A stretch of 64,000 nt of DNA from Acidaminobacterium chupaoyuni (GCA_047936785.1 CP176394.1); one strand, 5' to 3'. Positions 8,728-17,024 are shown, counted from the stretch's first letter. Notes: a model not told the origin generated them from the sequence alone. Made by a program: numbers and translations.

Positions 8728-8824
8728 TTGACACACAAACCTCTCTTTCTGCGTAGGATATAAGGAATTATGGCGGGCGAAGCCATAAAGAGATCGAACG
8801 ATCCGTGAAAAAAGGAGAGGTTTT

Positions 8825-9364
8825 ATGAGCGATCAGTTGGAATATGGGCCGCAGAATTTCAGCAGCGGTTTGGCGTATCCCGAGATCCCCTGCGGCCGCA
8901 ACCCCAAGCTGGCGGCGGTGCTGATGGAGGATTATGCGGGGAACGCTTCGGAACTCACGGCGGTGATGCAGTATTTATACGGTTCCTGGATGGTCAGAGA
9001 AAACTGCCCCGAAGTTTATGAGGCGCTGAAATACATCTCGATCATTGAAATGGAACATATGGATGCACTGGCCGAAGCAATTATGAATTTGGGCGGCGAC
9101 CCGAAATATATCACCTGCGGCGGCAGAAAACCCGAGCAATATTGGAACGCCAAAGCGGTGGATTACAGCAAGGCGCGCTGCAATATTTTATTATCCAGCA
9201 TCGGGGCCGAGCGGGCCGCCATCAATCGCTATCAGCAGCAGATCCAGACGGTTGGCGATGAGGCGGTGGCAGCGCTGCTGCAGCGCATCGTGATGGATGA
9301 ACAGATCCACCTGCGCGCATTTATGGAGCTCTATCAGAAATATGAAGGCGGTCACGCCGAGTGA
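8825..9364 (+). CDS. Ferritin-like diiron protein
   Basis: A 179-residue four-helix protein of the ferritin-like superfamily. Candidate metal ligands lie in the expected helix order: glutamate in NASELTAVMQYLY, EMEHMDAL, GAERAAINRY and DEQIHLRAF, that is two ExxH-type motifs. Related proteins in clostridia are rubrerythrin-like peroxidases or spore-coat CotJC/manganese catalase relatives, so protection against oxygen or peroxide is plausible. There is no rubredoxin domain, so it would need an outside electron donor. AAAGGAGAGG supports the ATG. Monocistronic, with a strong terminator. Confidence 0.75.
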   Translation: MSDQLEYGPQNFSSGLAYPEIPCGRNPKLAAVLMEDYAGNASELTAVMQYLYGSWMVRENCPEVYEALKYISIIEMEHMDALAEAIMNLGGDPKYITCGGRKPEQYWNAKAVDYSKARCNILLSSIGAERAAINRYQQQIQTVGDEAVAALLQRIVMDEQIHLRAFMELYQKYEGGHAE

Positions 9365-9381
9365 TAGGGCGCAGTTGCCCA

Positions 9382-9416
9382 AAAGCGGCCTCGGGAACCC
9401 GAGGCCGCTTTTTATA
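9382..9416 (+). terminator. Terminator of the ferritin-like gene
   Basis: A perfect 12-13 bp stem (AGCGGCCTCGGG and complement), AA loop region, then TTTTT. Confidence 0.9.
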
Positions 9417-9460
9417 AACAGGGCGGAAAACAGAAAAAGTTTCCGCGGAAAGGGAAAAAG

Positions 9461-10231
9461 ATGAACAGTGCATGGTTCACAACGGAACAATTGGAAAAGG
9501 ATACTTTTGTCATCAGCGAATATAAGCATTGGGAAGAGACCCATTGCTATTTGCTTTTGGGAGAACAAAGCGCGGCGCTGATCGACACGGGGCTGGGGGT
9601 GGCGGATATTCGAAAAGAAGTTCGCGCCATCACCGATCTGCCCATTCAGGTGGTCACCACCCATATCCATGCCGATCATATCGGCGGGCATGGGCTGTTT
9701 GAAAACAGGGCGATCCCCGCAGAGGAACGGGCGTGGTTCGAAGAAAAATTCCCGCTGCCAACCGCGTTCGTGCTGCAAAATAATTTATTGAAGCAGCCTT
9801 GCGATTTTCCGCCGGAATTCGACCCGAAAAACTATCATATTTATCAGGGCAAAGCCGAAAGGCTGCTGCGCGACGGCGACCGGGTCGATTTGGGCGGGCG
9901 CATACTGACGGCGCTGCATACCCCCGGGCATTCGCCGGGGCATCTCTGCTTTTATGAACAGGCGCGCAAGACCCTTTACAGCGGTGATTTGCTGTATCTG
10001 GGCGCGTTGGATTGCTATTACCCCACCACCGACCCGGAAGCTTTTGCGGCATCGGCAGAAAAAGCGGCCAGCCTGCCGCTTGAAAAAATTTACCCCGGCC
10101 ACCATCAGTTGAAGGTTTCGCCCGATCTGGCCCAAAGGGTGGCGGCGGCTTTCAAACAGCTGAAAGAGCAGGGGCGGCTGAAGCAGGGGAACGGCATCAT
10201 TCCTTTCGGTGATTTTTCCATTCATCTGTAA
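9461..10231 (+). CDS. MBL-fold metallo-hydrolase
   Basis: A 256-residue metallo-beta-lactamase-fold hydrolase. The zinc motifs are complete: THIHADHIGG (HxHxDH, around residues 67-72), HTPGHSPGHLCF, the bridging aspartate in YSGDLLYLG and the last histidine in PGHHQ. The arrangement is that of the glyoxalase II/YcbL-type group, which act on thioesters and similar small molecules; the substrate is unknown. GGGAAAAAG precedes the ATG. No neighbours suggest a pathway. Confidence 0.8.
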   Translation: MNSAWFTTEQLEKDTFVISEYKHWEETHCYLLLGEQSAALIDTGLGVADIRKEVRAITDLPIQVVTTHIHADHIGGHGLFENRAIPAEERAWFEEKFPLPTAFVLQNNLLKQPCDFPPEFDPKNYHIYQGKAERLLRDGDRVDLGGRILTALHTPGHSPGHLCFYEQARKTLYSGDLLYLGALDCYYPTTDPEAFAASAEKAASLPLEKIYPGHHQLKVSPDLAQRVAAAFKQLKEQGRLKQGNGIIPFGDFSIHL

Positions 10232-10288
10232 ACAAAGGCGCTTTGCCTGGGTATCTTTTGAAAATATCCAGAAGAAGGCAGAAAGAAA

Positions 10289-10317
10289 TTGATAACACAG
10301 GGCGGATGTGATACAAT
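10289..10317 (+). promoter_or_regulatory. Sigma-A promoter for the HD-GYP gene
   Basis: TTGATA, 17 bases, TACAAT, about 50 bases ahead of the start codon. Confidence 0.75.
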
Positions 10318-10368
10318 TCAACTGCAGAAGAGTGCTTTTTTAAACACGGAAATGGCGGAGGAAAACCA

Positions 10369-11655
10369 ATGCAATCACCTGATCAATACCCATTAGAAGG
10401 GCTGGATGGACACGCGGCGGTTCTGGCGGTGGGACAAACTCTGCGCAGGATCGACAGAAGGCTGATGGATCATGGCGCCCGCGTGGCCTATATCGCTTGT
10501 GAACTGATGGAAGAAGGACAGCTGGATCTGGATAAAAAGACCCTGCTGATGCTTTGCCTGTTTCATGATATCGGCGCATATAAGACAGATGAGATCAGCC
10601 GCATGCTGGAATTTGACACGCGAAATGTGTGGAACCATTCCTGCTACGGTTATCTTTTTTTGAAATATTTTACTCCATTGGAAGAAAAAGCAGAGGCCGT
10701 TTTATATCATCATATCCCTTGGAAGGAAACGGCAAGGCTGCCAAATCCCATTCGAAATTATGCGGGCATGATCCACTTCGCCGACAGAGTGGATATTATG
10801 GCGCGCGGGGATAAACAGCAGAAACAGCACTTTCAGCAGCTTTGCGAAAACGGAAGCGGCTTCTTTTCAAAGGAAACCATCGAGATCTTTCAAAGCTGTG
10901 TTGAAAAGCGCCGCCTTTTTGAATGTTTGGAAAACGGCGAATACAGGCAGACGATCAGGCAGCATTTGAACGGCATGGAAATTTCATCCGAAGAAGCCTT
11001 GCAATATTTGAAAATGCTGGTGTATTCCATTGATTTCCGCAGTGAATACACGGTGACACACACGATAAACACCACTGCCATCAGCCTGAACATCGCGAAA
11101 CATTTTAACCTTTCCAAGGCTGAAAAGGAAAAGATCTATCTGGGCGCGCTGCTGCATGATGTGGGGAAAATCGCCATCCCGCTGGAAATTTTGGAATTCC
11201 CGGGGAAACTGACCCCCGAGCAGATGGCTGTTATGCGCACGCATGTATCGGAAACAGAGAGCATGATCGAAGGCATTGTAGACGATGAAATTTGCCAGAT
11301 CGCCGCAAGGCACCATGAAAAACTGGATGGAAGCGGATATCCTCACGGCAGAACCGCGGAGGAACTGACTTTTCCACAGCGGATCGTTGCGGTGGCCGAT
11401 ATCATCAGCGCCTTGGCCAGCCGCCGAAGCTATAAAGAACCGTTCCCGCAGGAAAAAACCATTCAGATTTTGATGGGTATGCAGCAAAAACAGCTGGATG
11501 GCGAGATCTGCCGTTATGTGGCTGCAAATTATGAAGGCATTATGGCGGATACTGATACGCAAAGAGATCCGGTGATCCATCAATATCAGCAGATCTATCA
11601 GGAGTTTTTGCAATTGCAGCGAGCGGAAAAGAAAAGCAGTGCTTCTCAGGGATGA
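10369..11655 (+). CDS. Two-domain HD phosphohydrolase with HD-GYP-type C-terminus
   Basis: A 428-residue cytosolic protein. The N-terminal half has an HD domain (LFHDIGAYKTDEI around residues 64-76, and YHHIPW further on). The C-terminal half (about 225-410) has LLHDVGKIAIP, HHEKLDGSGYP and VAVADIISALASRR, matching HD-GYP domains, which hydrolyse cyclic di-GMP. The GYP sequence is intact (GSGYP). There is no membrane segment or receiver domain. It has its own promoter and terminator. Cyclic di-GMP turnover is the best guess; cyclic GMP-AMP hydrolysis is an alternative known for some HD-GYP proteins. Confidence 0.8.
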   Translation: MQSPDQYPLEGLDGHAAVLAVGQTLRRIDRRLMDHGARVAYIACELMEEGQLDLDKKTLLMLCLFHDIGAYKTDEISRMLEFDTRNVWNHSCYGYLFLKYFTPLEEKAEAVLYHHIPWKETARLPNPIRNYAGMIHFADRVDIMARGDKQQKQHFQQLCENGSGFFSKETIEIFQSCVEKRRLFECLENGEYRQTIRQHLNGMEISSEEALQYLKMLVYSIDFRSEYTVTHTINTTAISLNIAKHFNLSKAEKEKIYLGALLHDVGKIAIPLEILEFPGKLTPEQMAVMRTHVSETESMIEGIVDDEICQIAARHHEKLDGSGYPHGRTAEELTFPQRIVAVADIISALASRRSYKEPFPQEKTIQILMGMQQKQLDGEICRYVAANYEGIMADTDTQRDPVIHQYQQIYQEFLQLQRAEKKSSASQG

Positions 11656-11674
11656 GAAACACTGCTTTTTTATC
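11632..11674 (+). terminator. Terminator shared by the convergent HD-GYP and recR units
   Basis: A 14 bp stem with one mismatch (AAGCAGTGCTTCTC and partner) overlaps the end of the HD-GYP gene and runs into TTTTTT. Read from the other strand it ends in TTTTCTTTT, so it probably stops both convergent units. Confidence 0.8.
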
Positions 11675-11680
11675 GTTGCT

Positions 11681-12286
11681 TTAAAAATCACGGCGCCCTT
11701 CTAACGCGCGGGTCAGGGTGACTTCATCCGCATATTCCAAATGGCCGCCCACGGGCACGCCATAGGCAAGGCGGGTGATGCGAACACCAAAAGGCTTGAG
11801 CAGGCGGGAAAGATACATGGCCGTGGCCTCGCCTTCGGTATCGGGGTTTGTGGCCATGATGACCTCGGTGACATCTTCCGTTTCATCGGCCACGCGCTCA
11901 AGCAGCTCTTTGATGCGCAGCTGTTCGGGGCCGATGCCGTTGAGGGGCGAAATGGCGCCATGCAGCACATGGTAAAGGCCGTGATATTCACGGGTGCGCT
12001 CTAAGGCGATCACATCTTTCGGATCGGTGACCACGCAAATGGTGTGATGATCGCGGGTGGGATCGGAACAGATGCTGCAGGTTTCGCTGTCGGTCAGGTT
12101 CTGACAGATCTTACAGGTGGAAACCGTGTTTTTCGCTTCTAAGATTGCCTGCGCAAATTCCTCCGCCTGTTCGCGGGGCAAAGCCAGCACAAAAAAGGCC
12201 AGCCGCTGAGCGGTTTTATAACCGATGCCCGGAAGGCGTTCAAATTGTTCGATCAGTTTTTCGACCGGCGCTGCAAAATATTTCAT
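11681..12286 (-). CDS. recR: Recombination protein RecR
   Basis: A 201-residue DNA-clamp protein of the RecFOR pathway, which helps load RecA at gaps. A helix-hairpin-helix (FERLPGIGYKTAQRLAF), a four-cysteine zinc finger (C58, C61, C70, C73) and a Toprim domain (CVVTDPKDVIALERT, ATNPDTEGEATAMYL) appear in the family order, and length is normal. It is the last gene of the dnaX-ybaB-recR block common to Firmicutes and lies one base from ybaB. Confidence 0.97.
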   Translation of the reverse strand: MKYFAAPVEKLIEQFERLPGIGYKTAQRLAFFVLALPREQAEEFAQAILEAKNTVSTCKICQNLTDSETCSICSDPTRDHHTICVVTDPKDVIALERTREYHGLYHVLHGAISPLNGIGPEQLRIKELLERVADETEDVTEVIMATNPDTEGEATAMYLSRLLKPFGVRITRLAYGVPVGGHLEYADEVTLTRALEGRRDF

Positions 12287-12287
12287 C

Positions 12288-12620
12288 TTACATCAGCCCG
12301 GGCATTCCGCCGGTGAGCTTTGAAATTTCGCTGGAATAGGTTTCATCCGATTGCTTCATGGCTTCGTTCACGGCGGCCATCACCAGATCGGAAAGCATTT
12401 CGGCATCTTCAGGGTCGATCACTTCGGGCGAGATCACCAGCGAAATGAGGGCCTTGGATTTGATGGTGGCGGTAACCGCGCCGCCGCCCGCCGAAGCGGT
12501 GAATTCGCGATCGTTGAGTTCATCTTGCTTTTTGGCCATATCCTGCTGCATTTTTTGAGCTTGTTTCATCAGGGCGTTCATGTTGAAGCCGCCGCCCATA
12601 GGCATTTTTCCGGGTTTCAT
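12288..12620 (-). CDS. YbaB/EbfC nucleoid-associated protein
   Basis: A 110-residue DNA-binding dimer protein. The N-terminal NMNALMKQAQKMQQDMAKKQDEL helix and the core sequence VTATIKSKALISLVISPEVIDPEDAEMLSDLVMAAVNEA are the family signature. It sits between dnaX and recR, as in most bacteria. I take the ATG at 12620 (preceded by AAAGGTGG) over the in-frame TTG at 12626. Confidence 0.93.
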   Translation of the reverse strand: MKPGKMPMGGGFNMNALMKQAQKMQQDMAKKQDELNDREFTASAGGGAVTATIKSKALISLVISPEVIDPEDAEMLSDLVMAAVNEAMKQSDETYSSEISKLTGGMPGLM

Positions 12621-12695
12621 TTGCAAATACCACCTTTTTTGAAATTATAATAAATCGTTATTTGACTGACAGAAGGGCAGAAAAACCATTCTGTG

Positions 12696-14252
12696 TTATT
12701 CTTTTTCGGTGACCTCCACGCCCATTTGGCGGGCGGAACTTAAGAGATCGTCTAAATCGTTGGAAGTCTCGGCTTCCTGAGGCTGGCCTTTGGCTTTCAG
12801 CTTGATGGCAGAAAAACCGATCGCCTGCGCCGCGGTTTCGAGGATCGTGAGCATATTGGGGCGGTCTAAAAACAGCAGGCCCTCCTCATCGATCCAGGCA
12901 ACCAGCTGCTGGCCCTTGGCGGTATATTCCCCCATGCGGATATAAGTGGCGCAGGCGGGGTTCATCCGCCGACCTTTCAGCGCGGCAAAAAAGCGTTCTT
13001 TCAGCTGGGCATCGCCCGAAACGGAAGGAGAAGGCTTTGCGGCAGGTTCCGTTTCTTTGGGGGGCACCGAGGAGGAAGCCGCCGGCACGGGCGCGGAAGC
13101 AACCGGGGCGGAAGCAACCGGGGCCGCGGAACGGGAAGCGGCGGCGGGCGCGAGGGCCATTGCGGCGGCAGCGCCGCGGCAGAGTTTTAAAAGACACATT
13201 TCACCATCGGCGCGGCGAATGGCGCTGCGCGTAAGGCGGGAAAGCGTTTCATGCAGGGTCTGCACATAAAATTCCATATCCTGCGCGGAAGCCAGAGCCG
13301 CCGCGGGTTTTAATTCTTCATAGGTGAAGAAAGAGCTGTTGAGGATCGTCTGGGGATCTTTTACGGCCTGGATGATATAAAGATCGCGAATCAGCGAAAG
13401 CAGTTCATCCAGCAGGGAGGTGATGTCGCGCCCCTGCACATAGCAATCGTAAAAATCGGAAAGCGCCGCCGAAGCATCATGGCGGCAGACGGCCTGAAAG
13501 ATGGAAAGAATTTTTTCATGCTCGGTGATGCCCAAACATTCGACCACCTGCTTTTCTTCGATGGGGCGGTCGCCCGCGACACATCGATCGAGCAGAGAAA
13601 TCGCGTCGCGCATGGAGCCATCCCCCAGTTTGGCCAGCAGAAGCGCGGCCTTCGGGGAAAGAGATAAATTTTCCTGAGCGGCAATATAAGAAAGCCGCTG
13701 CGCAATGGTTTCGGGTGTAATGCGGCGAAAATCATAACGCTGGCAGCGCGAAAGGATCGTGGCGGGCACTTTATGAATTTCGGTGGTAGCCAGAATGAAA
13801 AGAACATGTTCCGGCGGTTCTTCCAGCGTTTTCAGCAGCGCGTTGAATGCACCGGAAGAAAGCATATGCACTTCGTCGATGATATAAACACGCATTTTCA
13901 GTTGGGCGGGGGAATAATTGACCTCTTCACGGATTTCACGGATGTTTTCTACGCCGTTGTTGGAAGCGGCATCGATCTCCATCACATCCATCGCGCTGTC
14001 ATCTAAAACAGAAAGACAGGCTTCACAATGGTTGCAGGGGTTCCCGTTTTGGGGGGAGAGACAGCAGGCCGCGCGCGCCAGAATTTTGGCGCAGGTGGTT
14101 TTGCCTGTGCCGCGTGTGCCTGTGAAAAGATAGGCATGAGAAAGCCTCCCCGCTTCGACTTGTGCCCGAAGCGCAGAGGTGATATGTTCTTGCCCAACCA
14201 CATCATCAAAGGTGAGTGGGCGCCATTTACGATAAAGGGCCTGATGAGCCAT
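12696..14252 (-). CDS. dnaX: DNA polymerase III subunit gamma/tau
   Basis: The clamp-loader ATPase of the replisome. N-terminal RKWRPLTFDDVVGQEH, Walker A GTRGTGKTT (45-53), a zinc module (C64, C73, C76, C79), DEVHMLS (Walker B) and the ILSRCQRYDFRRI sensor region are all clear. After residue about 370 comes an alanine/proline/serine-rich linker and a short C-terminal domain. At 518 residues it is on the short side for tau; I saw no slippery site for a shorter gamma product. It is the first protein gene downstream of the SRP RNA. Confidence 0.96.
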   Translation of the reverse strand: MAHQALYRKWRPLTFDDVVGQEHITSALRAQVEAGRLSHAYLFTGTRGTGKTTCAKILARAACCLSPQNGNPCNHCEACLSVLDDSAMDVMEIDAASNNGVENIREIREEVNYSPAQLKMRVYIIDEVHMLSSGAFNALLKTLEEPPEHVLFILATTEIHKVPATILSRCQRYDFRRITPETIAQRLSYIAAQENLSLSPKAALLLAKLGDGSMRDAISLLDRCVAGDRPIEEKQVVECLGITEHEKILSIFQAVCRHDASAALSDFYDCYVQGRDITSLLDELLSLIRDLYIIQAVKDPQTILNSSFFTYEELKPAAALASAQDMEFYVQTLHETLSRLTRSAIRRADGEMCLLKLCRGAAAAMALAPAAASRSAAPVASAPVASAPVPAASSSVPPKETEPAAKPSPSVSGDAQLKERFFAALKGRRMNPACATYIRMGEYTAKGQQLVAWIDEEGLLFLDRPNMLTILETAAQAIGFSAIKLKAKGQPQEAETSNDLDDLLSSARQMGVEVTEKE

Positions 14253-14287
14253 CAGACGGCACCTCCCACAAAAAGTTTATGGTCTAT

Positions 14288-14597
14288 AAAACAGCAGCGA
14301 CTCCCAAGGCTGCACACCGTTCCTTCGAAAACAACCTTTGCCCGTAACCCGTATGCTCGGCTCAAAACCGGTTTGCCGCGGCACACAAATGGTGCCGCTT
14401 AATGCTGCTCGGTTCCCCGCCTGACATGTTTCACGGCTATTTGTTGCGCGGGACCGGTCTCTCACAGCTTTACATACGAGGCAGACAACAAAAAATTGAA
14501 TCCTCTGAAACGGAATTAACCCCTGCATATAGCGGATTTCAGGTAATAAGGAACCGCTGACTCCCCGGTTAGTGCAGCCTTGGCAGGCGCCGCTGTG
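14288..14597 (-). ncRNA. ffs: Large signal recognition particle RNA (6S/4.5S-type, with Alu domain)
   Basis: The RNA scaffold of SRP, partner of Ffh (also in this window). On the minus strand the conserved domain IV reads CATGTCAGGCGGGGAACC then GAGCAGCATTAAG. The 5' part has the Alu-domain element ACCGGGGAGTCAGCGGTTCC and ATCCGCTATATGCAGGG, as in Bacillus scRNA. The ends pair over about 24 bases (CCAAGGCTGCAC with GTGCAGCCTTGG), giving a length of roughly 305 bases, the long form of Gram-positive bacteria. A short T run follows. Its place ahead of dnaX is also conserved. Confidence 0.95.
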
Positions 14598-14603
14598 AAA
14601 TAT

Positions 14604-14632
14604 ATTATAAACCATCATTGCCCAATTAGCAA
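14604..14632 (-). promoter_or_regulatory. Sigma-A promoter for SRP RNA
   Basis: On the minus strand: TTGCTA, 17 bases, TATAAT. The expected start, about 7 bases downstream, coincides with the predicted 5' end of the SRP RNA. Confidence 0.8.
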
Positions 14633-14643
14633 CCAAAATCTTA

Positions 14644-14673
14644 TTGACAAAATCATGTATCTTGATGTATCCT
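14644..14673 (+). promoter_or_regulatory. Sigma-A promoter for tRNA-Ser(CGA)
   Basis: TTGACA, 18 bases, TATCCT. It is divergent from the SRP RNA promoter, 12 bases away. Confidence 0.6.
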
Positions 14674-14754
14674 ATATAAGAACCTGTGAGACGCTTGAAA
14701 CAGGCAACATCTTTTTTTAGAGCGTGGATTGAAATGGCAGGTTTTAACTTATAT

Positions 14755-14845
14755 GGAGCGGTATCGAAGTGGTCATAACGGCCCTGACTCGAAATCAGGT
14801 AGTCTCGCAAGAGGCTCGTGGGTTCGAATCCCACCCGCTCCGCCA
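14755..14845 (+). tRNA. tRNA-Ser (anticodon CGA)
   Basis: A 91-base class II tRNA with a long variable arm, acceptor GGAGCGG/CCGCTCC, anticodon stem CCTGA/TCAGG around CTCGAAA, the T-arm GGTTCGAATCC and an encoded CCA. Confidence 0.95.
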
Positions 14846-14862
14846 ACGGGGCTCTTAGCCCA

Positions 14863-14901
14863 ACAAAAGGGTCACCAATCAAGGTGATCCTTTTGTTTAT
14901 T
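14863..14901 (+). terminator. Terminator of tRNA-Ser(CGA)
   Basis: A stem of about 13 bp (ACAAAAGG-TCACC and partner, one bulge) with a 7-base loop, then TTTATTAT. Confidence 0.75.
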
Positions 14902-14925
14902 ATCTGAGGAATTGAGGTGATTTCT

Positions 14926-15351
14926 ATGTGGGATAGAATCATACGGATTGAATGGTTAGAACCATTACTGATCGAGGATGCAATTGCCTCCCCACTATCT
15001 CGCCAAGCCGGACTCTACTACATTACACGATTGTTTGGAACAAAAGAAACCTGTTTATACATTGGCAAGTCAGCGAATACTGTTCGTCAACGATTAAAGG
15101 CCCACAACAAAGATTGGGTGCATGACTATCGAGGAAAAATTTTTGTGCGTTTGGGGAAAATAGTTTACCCAAATGTTGTCGATGCGGAGCTGATAGACCA
15201 TGCAGAAAGTGCCTTGATTTTTGAGCATGGCGATATTTTGACTGATAACACAGACAAACGATTAACTTATTCCTACAGCGACTTATATCGTATTGAAAAC
15301 ATCGGCAACTGCTTTGAACTGAAGAAAAAGATTCGGATGCACAATCACTAA
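14926..15351 (+). CDS. GIY-YIG-like nuclease-domain protein
   Basis: A 141-residue protein with a plausible GIY-YIG core: AGLYYITRLFG...CLYIGKSANTVRQRLKAHNKDW gives the two tyrosine strands, the arginine helix and a histidine. The C-terminal part carries a glutamate (HAESALIFEHGD) that could be the metal ligand. Proteins of this size are often stand-alone nucleases or restriction-like accessory genes; no partner methylase is next to it. The sequence is AT-rich compared with the flanking genes and lies directly after a tRNA, both signs of transfer. I prefer ATG 14926 (GAGGTG six bases upstream) to GTG 14917. Confidence 0.6.
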   Translation: MWDRIIRIEWLEPLLIEDAIASPLSRQAGLYYITRLFGTKETCLYIGKSANTVRQRLKAHNKDWVHDYRGKIFVRLGKIVYPNVVDAELIDHAESALIFEHGDILTDNTDKRLTYSYSDLYRIENIGNCFELKKKIRMHNH

Positions 15352-15444
15352 TAGATGAAAAGGCTTAAAATGCATTTCTCTGTAATCGGGCATATCTTTA
15401 CACAGCAGCCTTGACATCGAATCATTTCAAGAGGGAAAAAGAAA

Positions 15445-15945
15445 ATGGACATACAATGCAAGATATCCTGCGAAAGTAAAGAACTTAAGCTGCTTTCTTT
15501 TTGCTATTTTCAAGAGATGGAAAAAGATCCATATAACAGTGATTTGAGTTTTTACCTTGCTGTAAAACATGGTTTTTGGAGCGGCTGCGCGATGATTTAT
15601 ACTAAAAGAGCAGAGTTCACCCAATTTGCAAAGCAACTTTCAGATTTATATGAATCTTTGTCAGGGCAAGCAGAACTTTACGATATCGAACTTGCCGAAA
15701 CGGTGGTTTCATTTCATGCGCAGAAAAGAGGATACATCAAAATTTCAGGAACGCTTCAAAATGGTTTTGACCCTGAAAGCGGAGAGCAGTTACGGTTTGG
15801 TTTCACGATCGATCAAAGCGAAATGAAGGGGTTTATCAGCCAGGTGAACGCCGCTGCCGCGGCATTTGATGGTTTATATGAGCAAAAGAAAAGAAGCAAA
15901 AAGCCGTGGAAAGAAATGTGCAGCGACGGAAACATTCCATTTTAG
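15445..15945 (+). CDS. Small acidic protein, possibly WapI/immunity-like
   Basis: A 166-residue soluble protein I do not recognise with certainty. Its pattern (a GFWSGC strand, then EFTQFAKQLSDLYESLSGQAEL, a beta strand ending KRGYIKISGTL, and LRFGFTIDQSEMKGF) resembles small immunity-type families such as WapI-like or DUF6228 proteins, in which a helix LxxLxGxAxL is followed by a beta sheet with 'DQT/DQS'. No toxin gene is next to it. Codon use is AT-rich like its GIY-YIG neighbour, so both may be accessory DNA. GAGGGAAAAAG precedes the ATG. Confidence 0.5.
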   Translation: MDIQCKISCESKELKLLSFCYFQEMEKDPYNSDLSFYLAVKHGFWSGCAMIYTKRAEFTQFAKQLSDLYESLSGQAELYDIELAETVVSFHAQKRGYIKISGTLQNGFDPESGEQLRFGFTIDQSEMKGFISQVNAAAAAFDGLYEQKKRSKKPWKEMCSDGNIPF

Positions 15946-15984
15946 AATGGTATGCTATGAAAATATGACTCTGCGATAGATGCA

Positions 15985-16027
15985 GCGAAAGGCGCACCGA
16001 TTGTTTCGGTGCGCCTTTCGCATTTTT
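15985..16027 (+). terminator. Terminator after the immunity-like gene
   Basis: A perfect 16 bp stem (GCGAAAGGCGCACCGA and complement) with a 5-base loop and ATTTTT. The perfect dyad may also act from the other strand. Confidence 0.9.
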
Positions 16028-16168
16028 AAATTGGCAGTTATCATGAGGAAAAGTGATATGAAACCAAAGAAAAAGGCGAAAATGTGGCTATAAAGTTGAA
16101 AAAATAGATAAAATTGCAATGGAATGGAAGCGAAAGTTGTTGAAAAGCATCAAAAAGACAGAAAAGTG

Positions 16169-16197
16169 TTGCAAAATACGCTTTTCAGTGATATGAT
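16169..16197 (+). promoter_or_regulatory. Sigma-A promoter for the first TetR gene
   Basis: TTGCAA, 17 bases, TATGAT, about 40 bases ahead of the start codon. A short dyad around GAATCTGGTTC (16210-16220) lies in the leader and could be an operator. Confidence 0.7.
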
Positions 16198-16236
16198 GGC
16201 CGGGTACTTGAATCTGGTTCAAGTGTGGAGGTTTCT

Positions 16237-16818
16237 ATGTCGAACAAAATCGAAAACGCAAGAGAAAAACTGATGAAGACCGGAAAGCAATGCCTGCTGG
16301 AGGGCAAAGATTCCGATTTTTCGGTAAAAGAGGTCGCGGCGCAATGCGGCATGGCAACAGGAACTTTTTATCAATATTTCCCCAGCAAAGAGGCGCTGAT
16401 TTTCAACATTCTTCAGAAAGATTGGGAAGAACTGCTTACATCTTTTGATGAAATCAAAGAAGAGGAAATTTCGCTGCACGAAAAGATAAACTTTGTTTTT
16501 AACGGCCTTGCGGGGTTTGAAACCAATTACCGCAATTCGCCGGCTGTGGCGCTGGCTTTGCGCAAGGAATATGCCGAGATTCGGCGGGATAATCTGCAGA
16601 GGATGTATCGCGTGCTGGAAAAGCTGGTTCGCATTGAGGTGAGCCGCGGGCATCTTGTGTTATGCGGCGATGCGGGGCGCACGGCTTTGCTGATGACGCA
16701 GCTTTTTCTGGCGGTTGGCCGCAACACGGATATGCCCTATGACCAGGTGGCGGAATGTTTGAGATTTCACGATAACAACCCGCAAGCGATTTTTGAGGCG
16801 GAAGGAATGGATGCTTAA
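16237..16818 (+). CDS. TetR/AcrR family regulator
   Basis: A 193-residue one-component repressor. The N-terminal helix-turn-helix is clear: FSVKEVAAQCGMATGTFYQYFPSKEALIFNIL (about residues 28-59). The rest is an alpha-helical ligand/dimer domain without recognisable specificity. ATG 16237 follows GGAGG by the usual spacing. It is followed by a structured leader and the LPXTG protein, both in the same direction; whether it controls that gene cannot be told from sequence. Confidence 0.85.
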   Translation: MSNKIENAREKLMKTGKQCLLEGKDSDFSVKEVAAQCGMATGTFYQYFPSKEALIFNILQKDWEELLTSFDEIKEEEISLHEKINFVFNGLAGFETNYRNSPAVALALRKEYAEIRRDNLQRMYRVLEKLVRIEVSRGHLVLCGDAGRTALLMTQLFLAVGRNTDMPYDQVAECLRFHDNNPQAIFEAEGMDA

Positions 16819-16890
16819 GCGATGAACGGATCGCGGCACTTTGTTCCGTTGAAAGCAAGAAAGCAAAAACGAACCGGATAAAGAATAAAC

Positions 16891-16994
16891 GAGGCCTTTT
16901 TCTTTGGCGAGCTGTCGTAAACACAGCTGACGGAAAAACGGCAGGATGCGCAAAACAGATGACAGGGTGTTTTGCCGCCGAAGAAAACGGCCTC
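16891..16994 (+). ncRNA. Candidate structured leader RNA (three-way junction)
   Basis: Positions 16891-16909 pair with 16976-16994 over 19 bp with one mismatch and one G-U. Inside are a hairpin AGCTGT/ACAGCT (16910-16928), a linker, and a hairpin GCAAAACA/TGTTTTGC (16950-16975) that stacks directly against the closing helix. The element ends about 30 bases before the LPXTG gene start. I could not match it to c-di-GMP or other riboswitch cores I know. It lacks a clear T run, so a plain terminator for the TetR gene is less likely, and a small inverted-repeat mobile element is an alternative. Confidence 0.45.
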
Positions 16995-17024
16995 TTTATA
17001 AGTAAAAATGAAGAAGGCTGAAAA

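Noticed and set aside
8728..8760. TTGACA and TAGGAT ahead of the ferritin-like gene as a promoter
   Set aside because: The spacer is 21 bases, too long for a normal sigma-A promoter.
12696..14252. Programmed frameshift in dnaX for a gamma product
   Set aside because: No A-rich slippery heptamer with a following hairpin seen in the linker region.
14277..14942. A 221-codon minus-strand frame over the SRP RNA and tRNA-Ser
   Set aside because: Covers two recognised RNA genes; coding potential is incidental.
16891..16994. c-di-GMP riboswitch as identity of the structured leader
   Set aside because: The conserved GEMM core and tetraloop receptor sequences are not present.
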